This document shows positions 1-8,668 of a stretch of 16,946 nt of DNA, one piece after another. The stretch is taken from assembly GCA_030602965.1 (NCBI GenBank), contig JAUVYS010000014.1, forward strand, positions 1 through 16,946, given 5' to 3'. The notes below the pieces were generated by a model. The model did not search any database and was not told the origin of the DNA. It saw only the letters and a program-made list of their open reading frames with translations. The stretch's first letter is position 1, and the number at the start of each line of letters is the position of its first letter. The position numbers and the translations under genes were made by a program. The DNA is from Candidatus Bathyarchaeota archaeon (GTDB lineage: Archaea; Thermoproteota; Bathyarchaeia; RBG-16-48-13; JAGMEO01).

Positions 1-1805
1 TTAACAAATTCTTGATAATCTGTACCAAGAAATCTATAGGCAATCCAGGGTGGATTACCAATTAAATAATCAAATTTCCATCTGCTAAGGAATATAGGTT
101 TGTAAATGTTTTTCCAAACATAAGTCCAAATACTATCTTTACCTCTATTCTTGAGTGTTCTTAATTTCTCAATTAATTCTAAAAGAATCTTGTTTTCTAA
201 GTTAGTTAATTTTATAGGTATTTTTTGAATTAAAAAGAATCTTATATTTTTTGGAACTATTTCTTCATCCACTATCTGTCTAACTAAATTAAAAACTAAA
301 TCTGAAATATTTGAAGATTTGACTATTTTAGAAGGAATTTGTATCTGTACACCATCTAATTTTACTTCATAAACAGGTATTCCTTTTTCGATGTTTTCTT
401 TACTATGAACTTCTAAAAGTTTAACCTCTTCTGGAAGTCGAATTGAATCAGCTAAATATACTGGGATAGAGATCGGTTCTTTTTTATATTCAATTAGTTC
501 GCCTAAAGCCAAGATGTAGTTGACTTTGCTGGTAATTACTGCTAAAGGATGGATATCTATTCCTACGACTTGAGATAATATTTTATTGAGTATTTCTGTA
601 TTATTCAGACCTTCTTTTTGAAGTTGTCTTTTCTTTAATTTGATTACACTTACGAGAAATGTTCCTGAACCACATGCAGGGTCTAGAACTCGACTATCTG
701 GATTAATAATCAATTCTCTTGTTATATATTCCGCAAGCCAATCAGGTGTATAATATTCACCTAAATCATGTCTTTCTTTTGGATCAACTAACTCTTGGTA
801 TAATCCTTTTATTACATCCTCATCAAGTTTTGTGACGTCAAAAGAACGAATATGTCTAATAAGATGCTTACAAAATTGTATTATGAATTGTTTTTCAATC
901 CTCAACACCCAAGAAAAGAAATCAATTTCTAAAAAGTTTTGTATTCCCCATTTGATAAATGAATCACCACTGAGTATAGATGTTATTTGTTCTGGACTGG
1001 GTATAGCACCACCAGAGTAAAAAATATCAGCAATCAGTTTTGAGAGGGTTGCTAGGTATGTATGTCTTAGAAATAGATCTTCTTCCTTTACCCGGCTTCC
1101 ATATACAATTTCGAGATATTTGGACCACTCATTAAAAAGTAAATCAATCTGTGGCTGGCTCTTTACCTCATTCCATTTATCTTTCAATATACCAATTGCC
1201 TGAGAATATACAGGACTCATCTTACCGAAAGTTTCCAAGAACCTTTCAGTAGTTGGCGTTTGAAGTTCTTTATAGAGAAGATAGCTATCCAACCAAACAT
1301 AAGCATAGTCAGGATCTGCTTTATTAAGATTAATTCTGCTAATAAACTCTAAACTTACTTTTTCAGGTTTAACTACTGCTCTTTTTGAATCATCAAATAA
1401 TTCTTCTCTAAAAAGTTTTGGTCGAAAAACATAGATTTGGGTACCATCTGTAGCAATTAAAAGATACTTTGTTTTGTGTTTTTCATTTGACCAGATAATG
1501 GCGATATACTTCCTCAGACCATTCTTAGCTTCTTCTAATTTCTGATAATCCAGTTTATCTTTAAACTCTATAATTAGATTCCCTAAAAGTGCGTCAGCTC
1601 TACCTTTTACAGCTAATGTCCCCTCTTTATTTTTCAGATATTTTTCTAAATATGGGAAAAAAACATGAATATATTGAATGTCTGCTTTAGAGAAAACATT
1701 TCGAATAAACTCCAAAAAATAAAAACCTTTGGACGCTTCTGTTTTGACCCTTTTGATTTGCTCTAAATAAACATTCAACCTCTCAGAAAATTCCAATAAA
1801 ATCAT
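1..1805 (-). CDS. Type IIG-like restriction-modification protein, 3' end cut by window edge
   Basis: Reading the minus strand from ATG at 1805 gives 601 open codons running off the window, so the C-terminal part (rest of the methylase and any target recognition domain) is missing. An in-frame TAA lies three codons upstream of the ATG, which fixes the start. Residues 69-82 (GRAD...IIEFK: D71, E80, K82) look like a PD-(D/E)XK nuclease core. G349EYYTP is methylase motif X, D375PACGSGTF is the SAM-binding motif I, and N584PPW is the catalytic motif IV of gamma-class N6-adenine methylases. The order nuclease, helical linker, methylase is that of single-chain Type IIG/IIL enzymes, which modify adenine and cut nearby DNA. 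The frame is intact throughout. What follows the NPPW block cannot be seen, so the specificity is unknown. BREX PglX is a less likely alternative because of the N-terminal nuclease-like segment. Confidence 0.9.
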   Translation of the reverse strand, partial: MILLEFSERLNVYLEQIKRVKTEASKGFYFLEFIRNVFSKADIQYIHVFFPYLEKYLKNKEGTLAVKGRADALLGNLIIEFKDKLDYQKLEEAKNGLRKYIAIIWSNEKHKTKYLLIATDGTQIYVFRPKLFREELFDDSKRAVVKPEKVSLEFISRINLNKADPDYAYVWLDSYLLYKELQTPTTERFLETFGKMSPVYSQAIGILKDKWNEVKSQPQIDLLFNEWSKYLEIVYGSRVKEEDLFLRHTYLATLSKLIADIFYSGGAIPSPEQITSILSGDSFIKWGIQNFLEIDFFSWVLRIEKQFIIQFCKHLIRHIRSFDVTKLDEDVIKGLYQELVDPKERHDLGEYYTPDWLAEYITRELIINPDSRVLDPACGSGTFLVSVIKLKKRQLQKEGLNNTEILNKILSQVVGIDIHPLAVITSKVNYILALGELIEYKKEPISIPVYLADSIRLPEEVKLLEVHSKENIEKGIPVYEVKLDGVQIQIPSKIVKSSNISDLVFNLVRQIVDEEIVPKNIRFFLIQKIPIKLTNLENKILLELIEKLRTLKNRGKDSIWTYVWKNIYKPIFLSRWKFDYLIGNPPWIAYRFLGTDYQEFV

Positions 1806-1821
1806 CCAACATTATATTTGT

Positions 1822-1832
1822 CTTTTATATTA
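1822..1832 (-). promoter_or_regulatory. TATA-like box for the Type IIG-like gene
   Basis: On the minus strand this reads TAATATAAAAG. It lies about 17-27 nt before the ATG at 1805, a spacing that would start transcription at or next to the start codon, giving a leaderless mRNA. Seen by eye only. Confidence 0.45.
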
Positions 1833-2228
1833 TGAAAATTGTATCAAGAGGGGATAGAATATTCTTTCTCTCACTCTCTATAGATATTATAGAATCAAAA
1901 ATTATACTTAAGAATAGTGGTGACTGAAGATTCTTTCAAGCAATTTTTTTTAATAATAAACAGAAAGAAAAGGATGAAAAACGAAAAATCGGTAGTCTAA
2001 AGTAAAATTAATAAGAATTTTTTTCAAATTGCATTTGAGCTCTAGAAAAAACACGTAAACTCCTCCACACAAAGTTACATTTTTTATGATTTTTTTCAGA
2101 AAGAGTTGATATATCTTAATGAATCAACTATTTCAAGAATAAAACAATTGGTTACAACTGGAAAGGAGAATTGATGAAAGCCTTTTCTATCTAGAGACAT
2201 TACTTATTTTTTATTACTGTTTCCACTC

Positions 2229-2240
2229 TTATTTTAAAAA
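2229..2240 (+). promoter_or_regulatory. TATA-like box before radical SAM gene
   Basis: TTATTTTAAAAA lies about 16-27 nt before the ATG at 2256, close to the spacing of a leaderless archaeal promoter. It would drive the radical SAM-MazG-McrC cluster. The match is loose in such AT-rich DNA. Confidence 0.35.
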
Positions 2241-2255
2241 GGAAGAGATAAAACA

Positions 2256-3395
2256 ATGCCTGATGGCAATGATTGGTTCAGATATCCTTCTAATCAACCA
2301 ATACGACCTTTTGAATTAAATAATGAAGGATCAGGGAAAGCATTAGTGTTAAGATATGCATTATGTAATCTATCAAGCCAAAATTGTCCTTTGTGCTATG
2401 CTTGGAGGTACGCTTGGAAAAAAGATTTTGCTCAACAGGAAGGGAAATGTTACCAGTATAACACTCAAGATGTCATAACAGCACTAAATAATGTACCAAG
2501 AAACTTAAACCAGAGAATTGTGTGGGTGCGAATCCAAGGTGGTGAACCCTGCATTAATTATCCAAGAATATTAAACACCATTACTTACGCTAAAGAATCA
2601 TTAATTCAGATTCATCAAATGGGATTAAATCCTGATCATGTAACAAGAGCAGTAATTCAAACAAACGGATTAAGATTTTCATTTCTAAAGAACCATCAAA
2701 AAAACAACATAATGAACCATTTGAGAAACGCACTTACAGACTTGGAAACAGGTAGAATAGTTTTTGAAGTCTCCTTCAAATCGCCTCATGGGAAAATATT
2801 TAACTGGCAACAGAAAGGATTCAATGTTTTACTAAATGACATCATTCAACCTTTATGGAATCAAGGATTACACAATGTTGCAATTTACCCAATAGCTGGC
2901 CTTGGTCCCACAATAGACACCCACAATAAATGGCTGATACCAATCGATCCCTCTAAATTACCTCAAGAAACCCCTCTCTTTCACCAAAGCACCTGGTCTT
3001 CAAACTTCCAAGACATGATTAATTATTTTATCAATACTGTTGCATCAAACAATCAGGCTTATACTGATTTTAGAAATAACCCCTTCACTGATCAGGGTAC
3101 CAAAATTGCTTTACAAGAGTTAGAACCTGAACGTTTTCAATCATCTTGGATCAGTGGTTATGCAGGTGGATATAAAGGATTGAATCTTAAAATTTCACCA
3201 ATAGACACCATATTAAGAAAAATGAGTTCTTCAAACTTAGGATGGTTAGAATTCTTTGGAAGATATCCTCATTGGCGTAATGTAATCAATCAGATACCCG
3301 CAGTAAAGAAACCCATTAACCTTTTAACATTGATACAAAGCATGAATACCGTATTTTATCCAGCTCATCCAACTGGACATTATCCTTCCCTTTAA
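2256..3395 (+). CDS. Radical SAM family enzyme with CX6CX2C cluster motif
   Basis: This 379-residue protein shows the layout of a radical SAM TIM-barrel enzyme, which reductively cleaves S-adenosylmethionine at a [4Fe-4S] cluster to start radical chemistry. The cluster cysteines appear to be C37, C44 and C47 (CX6CX2C) rather than the canonical CX3CX2C. R92IQGGEPC supplies the GGEP SAM-amine motif, I134QTNG fits the next strand, and S173FKSPHG resembles the S-x-K/G-P segment of QueE- and TYW1-like enzymes. Only two other cysteines are seen in the N-terminal half (C65, C99), so there is no SPASM or second cluster. The substrate is unknown. The gene is 25 bases before a MazG-like pyrophosphohydrolase and upstream of mcrC, which suggests nucleotide or nucleic-acid chemistry linked to defence, but that is inference. 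I know no named family with this exact motif and do not assign a symbol. Confidence 0.8.
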   Translation: MPDGNDWFRYPSNQPIRPFELNNEGSGKALVLRYALCNLSSQNCPLCYAWRYAWKKDFAQQEGKCYQYNTQDVITALNNVPRNLNQRIVWVRIQGGEPCINYPRILNTITYAKESLIQIHQMGLNPDHVTRAVIQTNGLRFSFLKNHQKNNIMNHLRNALTDLETGRIVFEVSFKSPHGKIFNWQQKGFNVLLNDIIQPLWNQGLHNVAIYPIAGLGPTIDTHNKWLIPIDPSKLPQETPLFHQSTWSSNFQDMINYFINTVASNNQAYTDFRNNPFTDQGTKIALQELEPERFQSSWISGYAGGYKGLNLKISPIDTILRKMSSSNLGWLEFFGRYPHWRNVINQIPAVKKPINLLTLIQSMNTVFYPAHPTGHYPSL

Positions 3396-3420
3396 AATAA
3401 TATAAATAAAAAGTGATATT

Positions 3421-3780
3421 ATGAAAAATGATACTAATACAACAATAAAAGAATTGAAAGATGTTTTCCAAGAATTTGTGGATGAAAGAAAATGGCAAAA
3501 ATATCATCATCCAAAAGATCTAGCAGAAGCAATCTGTATTGAAGCTGCTGAATTATTGGAAGTCTTTCAGTGGAGAAAACCTCAGGAATTTAAAAAATGG
3601 TTGAAAAATTCTTCAAGTTATCAGCATGCTGAGGAAGAACTTGCAGACATCATCATGTACTGTTTAAGTCTATCAAACGTCATGAACTTAGATATCACAA
3701 AGGCAGTCATGAAGAAGCTAAAGAAAGACAGAAAGAAGTATCCTATTGAGAAGTTTAAGGGAAAAGCACATTTAGAGTAA
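3421..3780 (+). CDS. MazG-like/dCTPase-type nucleotide pyrophosphohydrolase
   Basis: This 119-residue protein matches the small all-alpha MazG/DCTPP1 (RS21-C6) family, which hydrolyses (d)NTPs to (d)NMP and pyrophosphate. The family signature is clear: ERKWQKYHHP near residue 22 (compare ERDWxxFHxP in DCTPP1), E41AAE44 then E73LAD76 as the metal-binding ExxE...ExxD set, FQWRKP near 49, and a KYPIEKFKGKAH tail. Length is normal and the protein is complete. It starts at ATG 25 bases after the radical SAM stop and ends 15 bases before the mcrC start, so the three are probably cotranscribed. In defence settings such enzymes can clear non-canonical or damaged nucleotides, or deplete dNTPs; which applies here is unknown. 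Confidence 0.9.
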   Translation: MKNDTNTTIKELKDVFQEFVDERKWQKYHHPKDLAEAICIEAAELLEVFQWRKPQEFKKWLKNSSSYQHAEEELADIIMYCLSLSNVMNLDITKAVMKKLKKDRKKYPIEKFKGKAHLE

Positions 3781-3795
3781 ACCACACATAAACCA

Positions 3796-5514
3796 TTGAG
3801 AGCTGAGATCGAGGAACACGGTTTGATTTGGTATTATAAAGAAGGGACGAATGAATTTGATCAATTGTTTTATGACGATAACCAAACGAAAGTTGTGGTA
3901 AATGGAAGTATTGATGACGCTAAAAACTTAGTTGAAAAATATGTGTTGAATAAGTATGTATTTCAAGAATGGAAGAAATATGTTGTCAAAGTGAGTAATA
4001 TAGACCTTTTACTATCTTTAGCTGATTCGGAAGTTAAAGTTTTTTTTGGAGGGCATGAAGCGGAATATGATAAACACGGGGATTATTGGTTTTATTATTA
4101 TAGGAATTATGTAGGAAAAAGCGAAATCAAGGTTGTGATTAAAAATCGTTTTCCAATAATACTTGGAATTGAGATTAGATCGCCAAAACTACATATTAAT
4201 GTTAATCAAGAGAACGATAAACTATTTTACCCTATTTTCTGCGATCGATTAATTACTAGTTTACGAAATTATGAATTACGCTTGTCATTTGAGGCTTCTT
4301 CCCCTACTTTTCTTTCAACTGAAATTGTGCCCTTTCCACCTGATCCATTTATCTTATTTAAGCAGATACTCCTCAATCAAAAACAAATTCGGGAAGGCAC
4401 CAGTACGATACTTATGAGCCCTCATAGAGAATTAATATCTGAAAGAGTATACGTTAATCTCGATGAAGTAGAGCATGTCACTCCAGAAACTTGCCTAGCT
4501 ATTCTTCATAATCCTGAAGAATTCGTTAAGGTTAAATCACTGGATATCCCGCTTTCTTCGAAGCTGAGAGGATTTCTACCAAACACAGTGCTGCAGCACC
4601 GCAACATCGAGACGTTTAATACACCCGAGAATCGATTCGTGAAAGTATTCATTAAAAACCTCTTGTTATCTATGAAAAGAATTGAGGATCTTTTTTCTAC
4701 CGATGCGAAACTTCAACAGGAGTTAGATAGGAAGAAGAACGAATGGATGGAATTGAAAATAACTTTAGAAGATGCAGTGTTTACCCCTGTATTTCTGGAA
4801 GTGGATGATTCAAGCACATATACAAATTTTACTTCTCAAGTTCTCTTGAAGAAAGAAGGATACCGGGAGATTCTGCAAGCACATAACAACCTCCTCTTGT
4901 CACGTGCTCCTCTATTTTTACATCTCCAAGAGATGATCAACCAACGGAACATCGCTACCCTATACGAATTTTGGTGCTTTTTTGAATTAGCTAAAAGATT
5001 AGCTAAACAACAAAACATTCCTGAAAAAGACATAAAAAATGTCATCCCCACCTCATTAGCGAAGGGATTAGCTGAAAGTAAAACACGATCTACTATTGGT
5101 GAATACCAACTTGTTTTCATAAAAAAGTTTCAAGGAAGCAGCGGGAGTTATTCAGTTACTCTGAAGCCTGATTTTTCTTTAATGAAGAATAACCAAGTCT
5201 TTGCAATTTTTGACGCTAAATTTAGATTCGACATCACAGAGTTGGAGAGAGAAGACTCGCAGATTGAAGAGAGTGAAAAAAACGCATTACAAACAGCAAA
5301 TCCTGAACGTATTGCCAAAATATCTGACATATATAAAATGCATACCTACAAAGACGCACTACAAGCAAAGTCTTCAATTGTGTTGTATCCAGGAACCAAG
5401 AACTTATTCTTCACGCAGAAAGATAAACAACGGATCAAAAATTATGAGGAAATATGGGACAGAATTCTAGCTCATGAGAAAGGCGTAGGCTACCTCTCGT
5501 TTGTTCCTCAATGA
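3796..5514 (+). CDS. mcrC: McrC-like nuclease subunit (DUF2357 plus PD-(D/E)XK)
   Basis: This 572-residue protein has the two-part architecture of McrC-like subunits: a DUF2357-type N-terminal and middle region that docks on an McrB hexamer, and a C-terminal PDDEXK_7-type nuclease. The nuclease residues are visible as E391 (YEFWCFFEL), D459 (TLKPDFSL) and D473-A-K475 (FDAKF), followed by an IYKMHTYKDA helix typical of the family. It should cut DNA when an McrB-type motor delivers a recognised, probably modified, site. The start is TTG at 3796; a stop codon (TAA of the MazG gene at 3778) lies in the same frame just upstream and there is no ATG nearby. Its partner mcrB is not downstream in the same direction but convergent, ending 2 bases after this stop. 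Confidence 0.88.
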   Translation: MRAEIEEHGLIWYYKEGTNEFDQLFYDDNQTKVVVNGSIDDAKNLVEKYVLNKYVFQEWKKYVVKVSNIDLLLSLADSEVKVFFGGHEAEYDKHGDYWFYYYRNYVGKSEIKVVIKNRFPIILGIEIRSPKLHINVNQENDKLFYPIFCDRLITSLRNYELRLSFEASSPTFLSTEIVPFPPDPFILFKQILLNQKQIREGTSTILMSPHRELISERVYVNLDEVEHVTPETCLAILHNPEEFVKVKSLDIPLSSKLRGFLPNTVLQHRNIETFNTPENRFVKVFIKNLLLSMKRIEDLFSTDAKLQQELDRKKNEWMELKITLEDAVFTPVFLEVDDSSTYTNFTSQVLLKKEGYREILQAHNNLLLSRAPLFLHLQEMINQRNIATLYEFWCFFELAKRLAKQQNIPEKDIKNVIPTSLAKGLAESKTRSTIGEYQLVFIKKFQGSSGSYSVTLKPDFSLMKNNQVFAIFDAKFRFDITELEREDSQIEESEKNALQTANPERIAKISDIYKMHTYKDALQAKSSIVLYPGTKNLFFTQKDKQRIKNYEEIWDRILAHEKGVGYLSFVPQ

Positions 5515-5516
5515 TT

Positions 5517-8453
5517 CTATAAGAAACATGCAAACCCTGTTGTGTGTAGTTGATAGATCATCCTTGCTGTTTTCTCTGCAGTCTTTGGGTACTTTAGTGA
5601 ATAAGTTTCCTTTATTTTGCTAATAATTTTCTCAGGACCTTCAAGAAATGTTTGACCGTATTCCTGTTTTAATGTACCATCAGAGTTCTTGAAAGAAGCT
5701 AAAACATCTGAGTGGTTATTTGGATCAACCGACCAAGCTAAGACAGCTAGTAATGGCGTCTCTAATTTACTTCTATTACCATGAAATTTCGGTAAAACCT
5801 TCATTAGAATCGCTACATCGATCACTTGATTTGGTGAATCGAAATGGATGATTCCTTTTTTAGAGGATTCCTCAGCATTCGTATAGAACAAGGCAATTTC
5901 ATCCATGACCCGATACCCGAAATGCATACTGTAATCATCTAAAATACTGTTCAAAACCTTCAAGTCAACATAATATTCACCAAGTACAGCGATCGCAGAA
6001 TTACTTTCCGATTTTTGAAAAGCCAAGTACCTTCCATTCCGGGATAAGTCTTCAAGAATTCTTGCTTTCAATTCCTGTTCCATTTCCTCAGATGTTTGGA
6101 TACTTGTTTTCGGTGGATAATCTTCTAGGTTCACTTTCCAAAACTCAATGACGAACGCTCGGTCTAAGACTTTGGGACTGAAACTATAGGTTGTCTCATC
6201 TAAATTTACTGTCCCAACGAAATACAAATTGGGTGGTAAATAGAGTTCTGATTCTATTTCAGTACCATCCCGGTCTTCACATTTTTCTTTTAACGAATGG
6301 AGTTTGAGCGCCTCCGTTGTATACCATTGATTCGGCTCGTCTTCGTTTCTTCCAGATTCCAGAACGCTTAAGAAATCAGCAAAATAGTATTCTACTCTCG
6401 CCAAATTCATTTCATCTAACAAAACAAAAAAGGGTTGCTTTGAATCAGAGTTCCACACGTCTGAAGCTTTCATTATGTGTTTCAAAGCGTATTTTGATTC
6501 GTACTTCGATTCGATGGGATTATAGTAACCTATTATCGGTTTACTATCACGCCAATCTGGTCTAACTGGTAGGAAAAGCTCCTGATAAGGTTCATCTCGC
6601 ACCAATCTATAGAATAATTGCGGTAGCTTTGTTTTCCCTGTCCCTGTCAATCCAGCTAAGATAACAAAGCCTTTTGTTTTTAAAGCCGTGTAGAATGCTG
6701 AAACCACTGCCTCATCGAACAAGAAATTCTTTGACTTGAAATAGTCATGAAGTGTCAACTTCAAAGAAGGAGAACTCCTTAGAGATATAGTGGAAAAACG
6801 TTTAATCGCATTTTGTATTGCGTCCAAATTAACATCTGGATCAATGATTTCTTTGTCAATATGCATATCATAAATTTTCTTTAATGCGTTGACAGCATTT
6901 TCACTATTGATAAAATTATAAGCGGTTCTGGGATTTTTCCATCTTGAGATACCAAAGAAGTTGTATATTCCACCTCTCTTGTATTCTTCTCCTATTTGAT
7001 CTAATTGGAATTTTGAGGATTGATCCTTTATAGCAGTAAATCCAATTACTTTTCCTTCTTCAAAGATTTTTTTATCTATCGTGTAAAAGCCAATCAGTCG
7101 ATAACGTGTTTTTGATTTAGACATTGGAGCTGTCAGGAAGAGAAGAGAGTTTCCTTCAGATATTTCGTTGAGATTCTTGTGTCGTGGTGGATGAATCAGA
7201 ACTTGCCAGCCTTTTTCTGCAAACACTTCATTCTCATCTATACAATGAAAAACTCCTGGTTTGCATGGCTGACCTGCTTTATTCCTTTTAATAAAATTAA
7301 ATGCTTCACAAGCAGTTGCGTTTTCATCACCACAGAAGCCTCCTTTATAATTCCCGGGGTGCCAAGCAATTTTATAAACTAAATGAGAACTGTCATTTGT
7401 TAATGTTGTCAAGTAAGGCAGATCATTCCCTGTCTTATTTTTGTATTCATCATTTATAATCGTTAGAAGTTCTAAAGGTATTTTTGTAATATAAGCACCT
7501 TGTCGAAGTTCTAAATCCCGGGTATAAAAAACGTTCAGATTATTTTCTAAGATTTTTTTAAGTTCCTCTCTTCGATCTTCATTTAATATATCATCTCTTC
7601 CAATAGGAACGCTTAGAAGTTGATAATTTCTCAATTTAATCAAATAGCCAGGCCTATTTCCTGTTCCATCATCCCATTCCGTTCCGGGTAGACATGTAAA
7701 ACTTGCATCACATTCTTTCTCTACTATAGAAACCCCAACAATAGCATCATTATCAATGAGATGAAGAATAATATCTCCTTTTGTTATTACTCTCATATTA
7801 CTGTAGATATCAGCACCTCTTCTATCTGCTTGTGGCGACCATAAAGCCTTACCTAATGAATATTCACCAGCTTCTCGATCAGGCCTATTCTCTACAATCG
7901 TTTTTTCTAACCAAAAACTTCTTTTTTTTTTAAATTTAACTTCTAATCCTTTATTTCTTAATCCTTCCACTAATTTGTTTAAATCATAGTCATATACACA
8001 AATCCCAATTGTACCTGGAAGGGCTACTGCGTCATCAAGAGGTTTAGGTAATAATGTTCTGTTAAAGTTTCGAGGTTTTTCCCACCAACTAACTTCTTTT
8101 TGATTTGCATAACCAACATCTCCATTAGGATCTCCAACCTTATTTTCCTCATCAAATTGATACTTACCTATAACTTCTCCGATCATAGCGACAATATTAT
8201 TTGTTCTATAAGCAAGTACAATATCTCCAATGTCAACATCATCTCTGAACATTAATAACTGACTAGCGTCTGAAGCACTTTCAGCTGGCGTTCGCTCCCA
8301 AATATCTTGGCTTATCTCCTTAATTTCTTCCTTAGATAACCCCTTTAAATTACCAAAATCAGACCAACCAACTGCAATAACCCCTTCCTCATAATAAAGC
8401 TCAGATGCTCTCTCAGGATCTTCATGATGAGTCACAATTCTCACAATTTTCAT
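5517..8453 (-). CDS. mcrB: McrB-like AAA+ GTPase with long multi-domain reader half
   Basis: This 978-residue protein is the motor of an McrBC-type modification-dependent restriction system. The AAA+ module starts near residue 575: Walker A is G601LTGTGKT608, Walker B is FFVLLD680E681MN, and G747TVNLDETT occupies the place of the McrB signature, followed by KVLDRAF with the likely arginine finger. Residues 1-500 look like successive PUA/EVE-like modules: about 1-100 (VIAVGW... DIGDIVLAYR), about 203-290 (LWSPQADRRG... KGDIILHLID) and a looser third at 360-500. These folds bind modified bases, so this half is probably the target reader. E. coli McrB is less than half this length. The gene runs opposite to mcrC and their stop codons are 2 bases apart. 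A TATA-like element (about 8527-8540, minus strand) lies 75-90 nt upstream of its ATG. The boundaries of the reader modules are approximate. Confidence 0.88.
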   Translation of the reverse strand: MKIVRIVTHHEDPERASELYYEEGVIAVGWSDFGNLKGLSKEEIKEISQDIWERTPAESASDASQLLMFRDDVDIGDIVLAYRTNNIVAMIGEVIGKYQFDEENKVGDPNGDVGYANQKEVSWWEKPRNFNRTLLPKPLDDAVALPGTIGICVYDYDLNKLVEGLRNKGLEVKFKKKRSFWLEKTIVENRPDREAGEYSLGKALWSPQADRRGADIYSNMRVITKGDIILHLIDNDAIVGVSIVEKECDASFTCLPGTEWDDGTGNRPGYLIKLRNYQLLSVPIGRDDILNEDRREELKKILENNLNVFYTRDLELRQGAYITKIPLELLTIINDEYKNKTGNDLPYLTTLTNDSSHLVYKIAWHPGNYKGGFCGDENATACEAFNFIKRNKAGQPCKPGVFHCIDENEVFAEKGWQVLIHPPRHKNLNEISEGNSLLFLTAPMSKSKTRYRLIGFYTIDKKIFEEGKVIGFTAIKDQSSKFQLDQIGEEYKRGGIYNFFGISRWKNPRTAYNFINSENAVNALKKIYDMHIDKEIIDPDVNLDAIQNAIKRFSTISLRSSPSLKLTLHDYFKSKNFLFDEAVVSAFYTALKTKGFVILAGLTGTGKTKLPQLFYRLVRDEPYQELFLPVRPDWRDSKPIIGYYNPIESKYESKYALKHIMKASDVWNSDSKQPFFVLLDEMNLARVEYYFADFLSVLESGRNEDEPNQWYTTEALKLHSLKEKCEDRDGTEIESELYLPPNLYFVGTVNLDETTYSFSPKVLDRAFVIEFWKVNLEDYPPKTSIQTSEEMEQELKARILEDLSRNGRYLAFQKSESNSAIAVLGEYYVDLKVLNSILDDYSMHFGYRVMDEIALFYTNAEESSKKGIIHFDSPNQVIDVAILMKVLPKFHGNRSKLETPLLAVLAWSVDPNNHSDVLASFKNSDGTLKQEYGQTFLEGPEKIISKIKETYSLKYPKTAEKTARMIYQLHTTGFACFL

Positions 8454-8668
8454 TTGCTAATCTTCCCAATACACGTTTTTCAAAAAATAATGTTCTCTCT
8501 CTACTCATCTTAAAAAAAGAACTTAGTTATATTATAAATTCTTCCATCTGTAAATTAAATTTTATAATAAATCTTTTTAAACAATCTAAAAATTATCAAA
8601 CAATAAAATGATTATTATAAAATGAAATTTCTTTTTTATTCAATATTTTTTTAGCTCCTTTACAGTAT

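Larger units (their letters stand above)
1806..2255. other. Intergenic region between divergent genes
   Basis: This 450-base gap separates two divergently read genes and should hold both promoters. It has no credible ORF; the short ATG at 2174 preceded by AAGGAG opens only a six-codon frame. A short perfect hairpin (1877-1882 with 1888-1893, TCTATA/TATAGA) and a T8 tract near 1943 are visible. I see no tRNA, repeat array or mobile-element end. Confidence 0.5.

Noticed and set aside
832..1020. Plus-strand frame of 62 codons
   Set aside because: It lies antisense inside the Type IIG-like gene, whose motifs and uninterrupted 601-codon frame are far stronger.
2174..2194. AAGGAG followed by an ATG upstream of the radical SAM gene
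   Set aside because: The frame closes after six codons; at most a short upstream ORF with no supporting evidence.
2256..3395. Assignment as viperin, QueE or a SPASM peptide maturase
   Set aside because: The CX6CX2C spacing, lack of the extra cysteines of SPASM and the absence of a nearby precursor or queuosine genes do not support any of these.
4836..5330. Two minus-strand frames inside mcrC and an overlapping plus-strand frame at 5201-5470
   Set aside because: All are shadows of the well-supported McrC-like nuclease domain.
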